In this document: positions 1-6,485 of the stretch, in pieces
Position numbering within the stretch: the first letter of the stretch is position 1
How the letters are laid out: every line of letters begins with the position of its first letter
DNA from: JAGQTE01 sp964648005
Lineage (GTDB): Bacteria > Actinomycetota > Acidimicrobiia > Acidimicrobiales > Acidimicrobilacustridaceae
Reading direction: 5' to 3'
Length of the DNA: 6,897 bases
Assembly (NCBI GenBank): GCA_964648005.1
Contig: CAZYKR010000236.1
Span: forward strand, 1-6,897
Made by a program: the position numbers and the translations under genes
The notes under the pieces: generated by a model
What the model was told of the DNA's origin: nothing
The model's database searches: none
Seen by the model: only the letters and a program-made list of their open reading frames with translations

Positions 1-1813
1 ACATCGACCGCACCGACTGCGGCGGGGCGAAGTCGCCGTAGAGGGCGTTGGTGACGGAGGCGTTGATGTACTGGTACGACCGGCCCGGGTCAGTGTTGTC
101 GCCGAGGCTGGTGTCATCGGTGCCGCCGGCCCACGCCGGGAACGGCGTCGACGGGTTGATCCACTGCGTCGGGCGTGCGGCTGGATCGAGCACGTAGGTG
201 CGCATGCCGGCGGCGTCCTTGCCGATGACGGCACGTGGCTCGGAGGCGTCGGTCATCACCGTGCGGATCGTCGAGTAGCGCGCTGGGCTGGCGTTCCAGC
301 CGTTGGCGTCGGAGAACTGGTCCAGCACGACACCGATGTCGTTGAACGCCTTGGTGGTCGTGTCATAGCTGAGCGTGTGGAGCCCGTCAGACCCGCGGTA
401 CAGCACCTCGTCGGTGGGGTAGGGCCCCGGCGACTCGAGGACATCGCCGGTCTGGACGGTCGTGTAGTACTCCGGTTGAGCGAAGCTGGTGCCGGCCATC
501 ACGGTCGGCGTAGTGATCATGGCCGTCCACACCCGCTCGCCCGAGGTCTGGTCGATCCCGGACTGGTAGGCCTCGAGCCCGTTCGGCCCGCGCCCGATGA
601 TCTCGGCCTGGTTGTCACCGTTGATGTCGCCGGCGGTGATCGACAGGTACTGCTCGGGCTTGTTCCAGCCGTTCTCGGGGATCCACGACGCGACGGTGCC
701 GCTCCACGACCATGCCGTCCCGGTGTAGGTGTACAGCAACATCCCGGCACCCTGGAACGGGTACGGGTTCTGATCGGTGGCGAGGGCCGCGATGTCGTCT
801 CGGCCGTCGCCGGTGAAGTCGGCGACGCGGATGGAGCTGTACTGCGCCTCGCTGGCGCCCCAACCCTCGGCGTCGGTGAGGATGGGGTTCGAGTTGGGCA
901 GCTGGGTGAACCCGGTGCCGTTGGCGTTCAGACTCCACGCCTCGATGCCGCCCGGGCCGCGGCCGATGATCTCGTCGCCGCCCTGGCCGTCGACGTTCCC
1001 CGTCGTGATCGTCGTGTAGTACTGCGGGTTGAACCAGCCGGTGGGGTGATTCCCCCAACTCGGGCTGTCGCTGCCCCAGTTGTTCCACGCCGGGCCGGGG
1101 ATCGGCGTCGGGTTCCACGACCCGTTGACCCACCGGTACACCGCCATGATGTCGGCCTGGTAGTACGGCAGGTTGCCGCTGCCGGCGTTGCCGGGCGAGA
1201 ACTGGGGTTGGCGGACGATGAGCTCCTCGCCGGGCTGGCCGTCGATGTCGGCGAGCCGGAACGTGGAGGCGTACGACAGGTCGAAGTAGCCGGGCACGTT
1301 GCCGCCGTAGTTCGAGGGGATCACCGCCTCCGTCGACCGCTCGCCGAACGGCAGGGAGCTGTGTGGCAGCTGGGTCCATTGTCCGGGCGCCTGGTCGACG
1401 GTCGTCGGTGCGCTCGGATCGCCGGGCAGGCGGAACGGGTGGGCCCACGAGTGCGTCTCGATGCCCGACGAGTTGCGGCCGATGAGCTCGCCCATCCCGT
1501 CGCCATCGATGTCGCCGTCGACGATCGTCTCGTACTGCTGCGGGTTGAGCCATCCGGCGCTGTCCGCCCAGGCGGGCAGCAGGAGCGGGGGTCCGCTGTA
1601 GGAGGCGCCCGGCTCGAACGGCACGAGGCCGCCGGGGGGCGAACCGGACGTGGTGCACGCCGACGGCGGGCTGGGGCTGCTGGCCGCAGCGGCGCTCGGC
1701 GCGGCAGGGGTGCTCGGGGTGGCGGCGGTCGGTGCGGGGGTGAACGTCGTCGCCACGACGGCGGCGGTGACCCCGACCGTCAGTGCCACTCGATTCCGCC
1801 ACCGTAGGATCAT
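1..1813 (-). CDS. Secreted FG-GAP/VCBS repeat protein, 3'-partial
   Basis: 604 codons are visible from an ATG at 1813, and the frame is still open at the left edge, so the C-terminus is missing. Residues 1-31 look like a Sec signal: a short Arg-rich n-region (MILRWRNR), a hydrophobic core near 9-24, and small residues before a Ala/Ser/Pro/Thr-rich linker (about 25-60). The rest contains about seven diverged repeats starting near residues 95, 183, 266, 325, 390, 450 and 512. The best ones read Y-x-T/S-I, then GDIDGDG-type loops, then E-I/L-I-G-R. Acidic calcium-type loops are clear at 101-109 (DIDGDGMGE), 332-340 (DFTGDGRDD) and 396-404. FG-GAP/VCBS repeats are known to form integrin-like seven-bladed propellers; a binding or adhesion role here is inference and no ligand is indicated. 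No catalytic domain is visible. An in-frame ATG at 1867 would place 18 Arg-rich residues before the signal, so 1813 is preferred, though neither start has a good ribosome binding site. The family is fairly secure; the function is unknown. Confidence 0.85.
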   Translation of the reverse strand, partial: MILRWRNRVALTVGVTAAVVATTFTPAPTAATPSTPAAPSAAAASSPSPPSACTTSGSPPGGLVPFEPGASYSGPPLLLPAWADSAGWLNPQQYETIVDGDIDGDGMGELIGRNSSGIETHSWAHPFRLPGDPSAPTTVDQAPGQWTQLPHSSLPFGERSTEAVIPSNYGGNVPGYFDLSYASTFRLADIDGQPGEELIVRQPQFSPGNAGSGNLPYYQADIMAVYRWVNGSWNPTPIPGPAWNNWGSDSPSWGNHPTGWFNPQYYTTITTGNVDGQGGDEIIGRGPGGIEAWSLNANGTGFTQLPNSNPILTDAEGWGASEAQYSSIRVADFTGDGRDDIAALATDQNPYPFQGAGMLLYTYTGTAWSWSGTVASWIPENGWNKPEQYLSITAGDINGDNQAEIIGRGPNGLEAYQSGIDQTSGERVWTAMITTPTVMAGTSFAQPEYYTTVQTGDVLESPGPYPTDEVLYRGSDGLHTLSYDTTTKAFNDIGVVLDQFSDANGWNASPARYSTIRTVMTDASEPRAVIGKDAAGMRTYVLDPAARPTQWINPSTPFPAWAGGTDDTSLGDNTDPGRSYQYINASVTNALYGDFAPPQSVRSM

Positions 1814-1938
1814 CGGCCCGCTGCGTCCCCGCCCTTGCCGGCATCGGATGTGCCGGAGTGGCGGCATGTTACTGCGCGCACCCTGAACGATGGTCGTCGC
1901 GACCGGAGGGTTCTCGTCTGCCGTGCCGGCGACGACGG
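1814..1938. other. Gap between the two minus-strand propeller genes
   Basis: This 125-bp stretch separates the propeller stop from the FG-GAP start. I see no gene, no convincing promoter and no T-run terminator. Two small GC stems (1892-1904 and 1920-1939) are no better than chance at this composition. Cotranscription of the neighbours is possible but not shown. Confidence 0.4.
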
Positions 1939-2949
1939 CTAGGGCAGGAGGCGGTCGAAGGCCACGCCCTCGCCGAGGCCGTCGGTCGGCGTGGAGGCGA
2001 TGGCCCAGGTGTCACCGTCGTCGATGGACCGCCACGAGCGGTTGCCGTCTCCCACCGCCACCCACGTCCCGGCGCCGTCGGTGGCCACGGCATAGCCGTC
2101 GGTGTCGATCGGCGTCGTCACGGCGGCCCAGTTGGCACCGCCGTCGGTGGAGACCCAAGTCCGCGAACCGCCGTAGCCGACAGCGATCCAGCGGCCGCCG
2201 CCGTCGCTGGCCACGCCGCCACACGGGCCGTCGGGTGCCGTCGTGGCGGCGGTCCAGGTGACGCCGTTGTCCGTCGAACGCCAGGCCAGCGCGCCGGTAC
2301 CGCCCACGGCCACCCAGATGCCGTCGCCGTCGGTGGCGACGGCGGTGCCGAAGCCGTTGATGGTCGTGGTCGCCGACGCCCAGTTCTGCCCGCCGTCGGT
2401 GGAGCGCCACGCCCGTGATCCGCCCGAGCCGACGGCCACCCACGTACCCAAGCGGTCCGTGACGACGGCGTCGGCGCTGCCGTCGAGGGTCGTCGTCGCC
2501 GGCGCCCAGGTCGCCCCGGCGTCGATCGACCGCCAGGCGAGCGACCCGGAGAGGCCGACGGCCACCCAGGTGCCCGACCCGTCGGTGGCCACGCCGGCAC
2601 CGTCACCATCGATCGGCGTGGAGGCATCGGCCCAGACGGCGCCGCCGGCCGAGCGCCACGCCGGTACCGCGCCGCTGCCGACGCCGACCCAGTTCCCCGC
2701 ACCGTCGGCGGCGACGGCCGAGCCGGCACCCGAGACCGGTGTGGTGGCCGACGCCCAGTTCGCTCCGGCGTCGCCCGAGGTCCAGGTGCGCGCCCCGTCG
2801 ATTCCGACGGCGACGAGTCCGGCGCCGAGCGATGCCTGCGCCGCCGCCGGCGACGACAGCACGGCCGGTGCCGCCCAGGCCACGCCGATGCCGACGGCCG
2901 CACGTCCGAGGAACCGCCGCCGGCCGAGGCCGGCTACGTCGTCGTCCAC
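1939..2949 (-). CDS. Tat-exported seven-repeat Asp-box beta-propeller protein
   Basis: This 336-residue protein starts at GTG 2949, chosen because a strong GAGGAGG lies 7 nt upstream; an ATG nearby at 2972 is out of frame. Residues 10-40 are a twin-arginine signal: RRRFLG, then a hydrophobic core (AAVGIGVAWAAPAVL), then an AxA-like site near 35-38. From residue 42 to the end it is seven tandem units of 41-44 residues (42-83, 84-124, 125-166, 167-208, 209-250, 251-292, 293-336). Each unit has W-V-A-V-G, then A-W-R-S, an Asp box S-x-D-x-G-x-x-W, and ATT/ASTP-x-D-G. Asp boxes are at 58-65, 141-148, 183-190, 225-232, 267-274 and 308-315; unit 2 (100-106) has lost the Asp. Such BNR/Asp-box or Ycf48-like repeats are known as propeller blades, so seven units suggest one seven-bladed domain that fills the mature protein. 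Sialidase catalytic residues are not recognisable. It lies 92 bp downstream of the DUF1905 gene and 125 bp upstream of the FG-GAP gene, on the same strand. The ligand and role are unknown. Confidence 0.9.
   Translation of the reverse strand: MDDDVAGLGRRRFLGRAAVGIGVAWAAPAVLSSPAAAQASLGAGLVAVGIDGARTWTSGDAGANWASATTPVSGAGSAVAADGAGNWVGVGSGAVPAWRSAGGAVWADASTPIDGDGAGVATDGSGTWVAVGLSGSLAWRSIDAGATWAPATTTLDGSADAVVTDRLGTWVAVGSGGSRAWRSTDGGQNWASATTTINGFGTAVATDGDGIWVAVGGTGALAWRSTDNGVTWTAATTAPDGPCGGVASDGGGRWIAVGYGGSRTWVSTDGGANWAAVTTPIDTDGYAVATDGAGTWVAVGDGNRSWRSIDDGDTWAIASTPTDGLGEGVAFDRLLP
1942..2826 (-). repeat. Seven tandem 126-bp coding repeats
   Basis: The mature part of the propeller gene has a period of 126 bp, equal to 42 codons. 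Unit 2 is one codon shorter and the last unit carries two extra codons before the stop. The central units (about 2073-2451) are the most alike. Conservation is clearest in the codons for W-V-A-V-G, A-W-R-S and D-G-x-x-W. This is protein-coding repetition and not a non-coding satellite. Confidence 0.85.
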
Positions 2950-2956
2950 GGCAGCG

Positions 2957-2963
2957 CCTCCTC
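2957..2963 (-). promoter_or_regulatory. Strong ribosome binding site of the propeller gene
   Basis: On the minus strand this reads GAGGAGG, ending 7 nt before the GTG at 2949. It fixes the GTG as the start and is the best Shine-Dalgarno match in the window. Confidence 0.85.
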
Positions 2964-2990
2964 GCGGGTCATGGCAGCAGGACCCGGTCG

Positions 2991-2996
2991 AGCGTA
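2991..2996 (-). promoter_or_regulatory. Possible -10 element before the propeller gene
   Basis: The minus strand reads TACGCT, matching the TANNNT actinobacterial -10 pattern, inside the 92-bp gap upstream of the propeller gene. Transcription would start near 2984 and leave a short leader holding the GAGGAGG site. No convincing -35 is visible, so the gene may instead be read through from the DUF1905 gene. Confidence 0.25.
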
Positions 2997-3019
2997 CGAC
3001 AGCCCGACAGAACGGCGGT

Positions 3020-3043
3020 GGACCGCGCAGGTCCCGTGCGGTC
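3020..3043 (-). terminator. Weak hairpin at the end of the DUF1905 gene
   Basis: Two mutually exclusive stems sit at and just after the stop codon: GGACC/GGTCC with a 5-nt loop (3020-3034), and GACCGC/GCGGTC with an 11-nt loop (3021-3043). No T-run follows, so this is at best a weak terminator or a transcript-end structure. Short GC stems arise often by chance at this base composition. Confidence 0.2.
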
Positions 3044-3506
3044 AGCGGCGGGGCCGTCCCCCGGTGATCATCGGGACCGCCTCGGCGATGCGCTTGGCGC
3101 GGGTCTCGGGCTTCTTCGCCTCGGTGATCCAGCGCACGTACTCCTTGCGGTGCGACGGCGCCAGTGCGTCGAAGGCGGCGCGGGCACCACGGGCGTCGAG
3201 GGCTGTGGCCAAGTCCTCGGGCACCTCGACCGTGCGCTCGGCCACGTCGAGGGCGATGACGACGTCGATCGTGTCGCCGGCCTCCACACCGGCGGCGGTG
3301 CGCACCGCCTTGTTGAACCCGACGAGCGTCTGGCCGCCCATGCGGCCCACCCTGCCGGCGAAGGTGTACGAACCGTTGACCGTCACCGTCACCGGCGGGG
3401 TTTTGGCGCCGCCGGCGAGGGTCTCGAGTTGCTCGTCGGTGAGGATGATCGCTGCAGCCGGTCCGCGGGCTTCGAGCGTGACGGTCAGGTGGAGCGGTTC
3501 GGGCAC
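3042..3506 (-). CDS. DUF1905 and YdeI/OmpD-associated (OmdA) family protein
   Basis: The GTG at 3506 gives 154 residues and follows AAGGGA at a 6-nt spacing. An ATG at 3581 in the same frame would add 25 Arg-rich residues, has no ribosome site and would fill almost the whole divergent gap, so I prefer 3506. Residues about 5-95 fit the DUF1905 beta-barrel-like domain, including the TFAGRVGRMGGQTLVGFNKA stretch (48-67) and the GVEAGDTIDVVIALD region. Residues about 95-147 fit the OmdA-like helical tail: VPEDL, FDALAPSHRKEYVRWI, then EAKKPETRAKRI. There is no signal peptide, so it should be cytoplasmic. Members are annotated as bacteriocin-protection or OmpD-associated proteins from limited work in enterobacteria; the biochemical role is not known, and the label should not be taken as function here. 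The family call is strong. Confidence 0.9.
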   Translation of the reverse strand: MPEPLHLTVTLEARGPAAAIILTDEQLETLAGGAKTPPVTVTVNGSYTFAGRVGRMGGQTLVGFNKAVRTAAGVEAGDTIDVVIALDVAERTVEVPEDLATALDARGARAAFDALAPSHRKEYVRWITEAKKPETRAKRIAEAVPMITGGRPRR

Positions 3507-3512
3507 GGTCGA

Positions 3513-3518
3513 TCCCTT
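3513..3518 (-). promoter_or_regulatory. Ribosome binding site supporting the GTG start at 3506
   Basis: The minus strand reads AAGGGA, 6 nt before the GTG at 3506. It is the main reason for choosing the shorter DUF1905 protein over the ATG at 3581. Confidence 0.6.
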
Positions 3519-3552
3519 CGGGCGGCGCGGTCGGCCGGCGCCGACGTCGCAG

Positions 3553-3558
3553 AGGCTA
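3553..3558 (-). promoter_or_regulatory. Possible -10 element before the DUF1905 gene
   Basis: The minus strand reads TAGCCT (TANNNT) in the 77-bp gap between the divergent DUF1905 and YfhO genes. It would give a leader of about 40 nt carrying the AAGGGA site. No good -35 is seen. Both genes need a promoter in or near this gap unless the plus-strand gene is driven from within the DUF1905 gene. Confidence 0.25.
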
Positions 3559-3583
3559 CGGCGTCGTGTGGTAGACGGCATGG

Positions 3584-5989
3584 GTGCGCACGGCCGACCA
3601 GACCGTCGACCCGGACGGGGTGCAGGCCACCGCGCCGTGGTGGGGACGCCCCTCAGCGGGCGCCTGGGAGCTGGCGGCTGTGGTGGTGTTCACGCTGTGG
3701 ATCGCCTGGCCGTTCGTCGAGCCGGGCAGCTACGTCACCGACTACGACACCCTCGCCTACTCGGGTCCGAACCTCGAGGCGACCTATCGGGCCTGGGGCG
3801 AGGGGAGGATGCCGTGGTGGGAGCCGGGGGTCTTCGGTGGTACCGCCTTCGGCGCCAACCTGCAGACCGCCGTCTTCTACCCCCTGAAGCTGCTGTTCTG
3901 GCCGTTGGGCGCGCCGGCGGCGATGGGGGCGATGACGGCTGTGCACCTGTTCCTGCTCGCCCTCGGGATGCGCCATCTGGTGCGCCGCACGCTCGGCCTG
4001 GCTGTGCCGGCCGGGTTCGTGGCGGCGGCGGTGATGGTCGGTGCCGGCTCGACGATGGTGCGCTCGGTGCGCTTCGAGCAGATCGCCGTCATCGCCTGGC
4101 TGCCGTGGCTGCTCGTCGCCATCGACGCCGTCGTCGGCGCTGTGCCCGAGCGTCGGTGGCGTGCCGTCGGGGTGTGCGCCGCAGTCGTGGCGGTCACCCT
4201 GCTCGCCGGGCATCCGCAGCAGGTGCACCTGAGCGCCGTGCTGGCGGGCGTTTGGCTGCTCGGTCGTGTGCTCGACCATCGCGCCCGGGCCCTGGCCCTG
4301 GCCGACGACGACGGCCACGGCGGCGAGGCGGCGGCGACGTTCCGTCCGTGGGCGGCGGTCGGTCGGGTGGTGGTGGCGGGCGCCCTCGGTGTCGGCGTCA
4401 GTGCCGTGGCGCTGTTGCTGGCCTTGCCGTTGCTGCGCTCGAGCGCCGTGCCCGCCGACGAGCTGGCCGAGCAGGCGAGCTTCGGCATCTACGTCCTCGA
4501 CCCCCTCCGCATGGTGCCGAGCCTGTTCGGTGATCTCTGGGCCGGTGCCGGCGAGCTGACCTACCCGACGGCCGAGGCGCCGGCGTTCCTCGGCGTGGCG
4601 GCGCTGGGGCTGGCGCTGGTGGGGACGGTCGTGGCGCTGTGGCGCCGGCCCGCCGGTTGGTCGACGATGCGCGCCACGGCCACCGCCCTCGCCGCGACGG
4701 GCGTCGTGTCCTTCCTGATGGCCTTCGGTCCGGGCGGCGGCGTGTACCGGCTGGTGGCGATCGCGGTGCCGGGCGTGTCGCAGGGGCGGGTGCCGCTGCG
4801 GTGGTTGTTGCTCGTCACCGTGGCCGTGGCCGTGTTCGCCGCCGTCGGCAGCGTGGCGCTGACGCAGCGCCTGCTCGTGGGCCGGTCGCGCTCGGCGCGG
4901 GCGGTGTTCGTGGGTCTCGGGGTCCTGGCGGTGGCGGCGATCGCCCCGCCGTTCCCCGACGGCCCATCGTGGGGCACGCGCCTGACGTGGCTGGCCGCCC
5001 TGGCGGTGGTCGCAGGTGCCGTGACCCTCGCCGCTCGGCCGCAGGGTGCACTGGGTCCGAGCGCCCGACGATGGGCGACCACCGGGTCGGCGGCGGTGGC
5101 CGTGGTCGTCATGCTCGTCGCGGAGCTCGGGGTGCCGGCGGCGTCGAGCTACGGGCGTGAGCTGCGCCGCGACGAGACGTTCGTGGCCGCGTCGGTCAGC
5201 GAGATCGGCACGTTCCTCGCCGGCAGCGGTGAGCGCTACCTGACCGTCGGCGGGTCCGATGCCAACACCAGCATCACCTCGGGGGCGCGCACCCTGGAGG
5301 GCTACGACGGCGGACTGTGGCTGACCGAGCCGTACGTGGCGCTCGGTCGAGGGCTGACGCCGGACGGCGCGTTCCGGCCGCTCGACCGCCTCGGCGACCA
5401 GGTGACGCTGCCCCTCGACGCCGACGCCCTCGCCGCCGCGGGGGTGCGCTACGTGGTGATCGACCCGGCGACCGATGGTGCGGGCGGTCTGCTCGCCGCC
5501 CGGGAGGCGCTGGTGCCCGGTTGGATCGGGCCGCTGGTGGTCGAGGGGACGCGGGAGGTGTGGGAGAACCCACGCTTCGCCAGCGAGGCGGTCGTCTACC
5601 CGGGCGCCGTGGGCGTCGACGGGGTGGCGGCCGAGGTCGACCGCACGGGGGCCGACGCCATCGCCGTGGCCGTGCCTGACGGGGTCACGGGCACCCTGGT
5701 CCTGGCCGAGCAGGCGCAGGCAGGCTGGACCGCTGTCGTCGACGGGACGCCGCAGCCGCTGGTCGACGCCGACGGGTTCGCGCTGGCGGTCGAGGTCCCG
5801 CCCGGCACCTCGCAGGTCACCTTCGCCTACCGGCCGCCCGGTCTGGCGCCGGGCCTCGCGGTCTCGGCCATCAGCCTCCTGCTCGTCGTGCTTCTGGTGG
5901 CCGGCGTCGGGGACCGACTGGCCCGCCGGACCCGCCGAGACTCGTCGCGCGGCATCAGAACGCCGGCGGCGGGAAGCGGCCGCTCGTGA
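3584..5989 (+). CDS. YfhO family polytopic membrane protein (putative GT-C type glycosyltransferase)
   Basis: The 801-residue frame starts at GTG 3584; another in-frame GTG lies at 3620, and neither has a clear ribosome site. A first helix (about 29-46) leads to an outer loop with SYVTDYDTLAY (49-59; D53 and D55 acidic) and the family pattern MPWWEPGVFGGTAFGANLQ then FYPLKLLFW (76-106). Hydrophobic segments follow near 111-135, 138-157, 166-185, 194-210, 214-230, 258-285, 332-353, 365-383, 403-427, 437-453, 466-484 and 499-519. Residues about 520-750 form a soluble, probably extracytoplasmic domain with GVRYVVIDP (620-628) and a GWTAVVDG motif (714-721). A last helix (756-776) ends in an Arg-rich tail. 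In Firmicutes, YfhO relatives (for example listerial GtlB) work with CsbB and GtcA to put sugars on teichoic acids from a lipid-linked donor; sugar transfer to some envelope polymer is inferred here, as the acceptor is unknown and no CsbB or GtcA gene lies in the window. The 3' end overlaps the converging gene by 35 bp. Confidence 0.88.
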   Translation: MRTADQTVDPDGVQATAPWWGRPSAGAWELAAVVVFTLWIAWPFVEPGSYVTDYDTLAYSGPNLEATYRAWGEGRMPWWEPGVFGGTAFGANLQTAVFYPLKLLFWPLGAPAAMGAMTAVHLFLLALGMRHLVRRTLGLAVPAGFVAAAVMVGAGSTMVRSVRFEQIAVIAWLPWLLVAIDAVVGAVPERRWRAVGVCAAVVAVTLLAGHPQQVHLSAVLAGVWLLGRVLDHRARALALADDDGHGGEAAATFRPWAAVGRVVVAGALGVGVSAVALLLALPLLRSSAVPADELAEQASFGIYVLDPLRMVPSLFGDLWAGAGELTYPTAEAPAFLGVAALGLALVGTVVALWRRPAGWSTMRATATALAATGVVSFLMAFGPGGGVYRLVAIAVPGVSQGRVPLRWLLLVTVAVAVFAAVGSVALTQRLLVGRSRSARAVFVGLGVLAVAAIAPPFPDGPSWGTRLTWLAALAVVAGAVTLAARPQGALGPSARRWATTGSAAVAVVVMLVAELGVPAASSYGRELRRDETFVAASVSEIGTFLAGSGERYLTVGGSDANTSITSGARTLEGYDGGLWLTEPYVALGRGLTPDGAFRPLDRLGDQVTLPLDADALAAAGVRYVVIDPATDGAGGLLAAREALVPGWIGPLVVEGTREVWENPRFASEAVVYPGAVGVDGVAAEVDRTGADAIAVAVPDGVTGTLVLAEQAQAGWTAVVDGTPQPLVDADGFALAVEVPPGTSQVTFAYRPPGLAPGLAVSAISLLLVVLLVAGVGDRLARRTRRDSSRGIRTPAAGSGRS

Positions 5990-6401
5990 TGGCGGCGGCA
6001 ACCCGCGACCGTCGACGCCGGGCGCGCTCCCAGCCGGTGACCCGCCAGCTGTAGCTGTCGCCGTTCGGGGCGCGGGCCTTGACGATCCAGGGCCGACCGA
6101 AGCAGGTGCGCAGGATGAACGCACCGACGGCGATCAGCGCCAGTACGACCAGGTCGAGTACGACCAGCACCAACGGTATGACCACGAGCACCGCGACGAG
6201 CACGATCCCGATCACCAGGAGGCCGATCAGCAGCCCCTCGCCGAGCGCGTCGGCGGCGCCGTCGACGATCGTGTCGGTCAGTCGGTTGACGATCGCCGTC
6301 CATCGGCGCCGGACGCGCGCCGCCAGCGACTCGTCTCGATCCCGCGGCACCCACCGCAGCTCGACCGTCCACTCCCCATCAGGACCCACCACCGCGCTCA
6401 C
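5955..6401 (-). CDS. Small two-helix membrane protein, hypothetical
   Basis: From GTG 6401 the product has 148 residues. A short polar N-terminal part has an EWTVELRWVPR strand-like stretch (10-20) and an Arg-rich segment (19-40). A long hydrophobic block at about 54-97, split near Pro76 and Asp83, is best read as two membrane helices. Behind it comes a compact tail with RTCFGRPWIVKAR (98-110), SYSWRVTGWERARRR (116-130) and a final Arg/Ala helix with SGRFPP. Similar GRPW and W-x-V-x-GW tails are, to my recollection, found in uncharacterised actinobacterial membrane proteins, but I cannot name a family. In-frame GTGs at 6392 and 6389 and a TTG at 6419 are other possible starts; 6401 is chosen because TACCGT lies 7 nt upstream, fitting a leaderless transcript. 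The last 35 bp overlap the end of the YfhO gene on the other strand. The membrane call is good; no function can be given. Confidence 0.72.
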   Translation of the reverse strand: MSAVVGPDGEWTVELRWVPRDRDESLAARVRRRWTAIVNRLTDTIVDGAADALGEGLLIGLLVIGIVLVAVLVVIPLVLVVLDLVVLALIAVGAFILRTCFGRPWIVKARAPNGDSYSWRVTGWERARRRRSRVAAAITSGRFPPPAF

Positions 6402-6408
6402 CTGTCGG

Positions 6409-6414
6409 ACGGTA
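6409..6414 (-). promoter_or_regulatory. Possible -10 element for a leaderless small membrane gene
   Basis: The minus strand reads TACCGT, with 7 nt between it and the GTG at 6401. That is the spacing expected if transcription starts at the first base of the start codon. No clear -35 is visible upstream. Confidence 0.3.
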
Positions 6415-6473
6415 GGCAACCCCGACCGGTGACGGCTCGGTCTTGTGCCGGCGTTGATGGCCTGCCGCGTCGC

Positions 6474-6479
6474 TAGCGT
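6474..6479 (+). promoter_or_regulatory. Possible -10 element for a leaderless lipoprotein gene
   Basis: TAGCGT matches TANNNT and ends 6 nt before the ATG at 6486. A TTGATG at 6454-6459 resembles a -35, but the 14-nt spacer is shorter than usual. The ATG has no separate Shine-Dalgarno sequence; only GACGGG abuts it. Confidence 0.3.
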
Positions 6480-6485
6480 GACGGG

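Noticed and set aside
377..1807. Plus-strand open frame of 476 codons opposite the FG-GAP gene
   Set aside because: Low-complexity Val/Arg/Gly/Ala sequence with no recognisable motif; the minus strand gives a signal peptide and calcium-loop repeats.
615..1844. Minus-strand 409-codon frame overlapping the FG-GAP gene
   Set aside because: It is a shifted reading of the same gene, rich in Arg and His, without a signal peptide or repeats that make sense.
1892..1939. Small inverted repeats (GGTCG/CGACC and GCCGT/ACGGC) downstream of the propeller gene as a terminator
   Set aside because: Stems are only 5 bp, no T-run follows, and similar stems are common by chance in DNA this GC-rich.
1942..2826. 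CRISPR-like or satellite array suggested by the 126-bp period
   Set aside because: The period is a whole number of codons, and conservation follows protein motifs in one open frame, so it is a coding repeat.
2971..4533. Plus-strand 520-codon frame spanning the DUF1905 and YfhO starts
   Set aside because: It runs antisense to DUF1905 and out of frame with YfhO; its Arg/Gly-rich product has no family features.
3653..6124. Minus-strand open frame of more than 820 codons opposite the YfhO gene
   Set aside because: Its product is Arg/His/Gly/Gln-rich with no domain or membrane segment, while the plus strand encodes a clear YfhO protein. Long antisense frames are expected where codons end in G or C.
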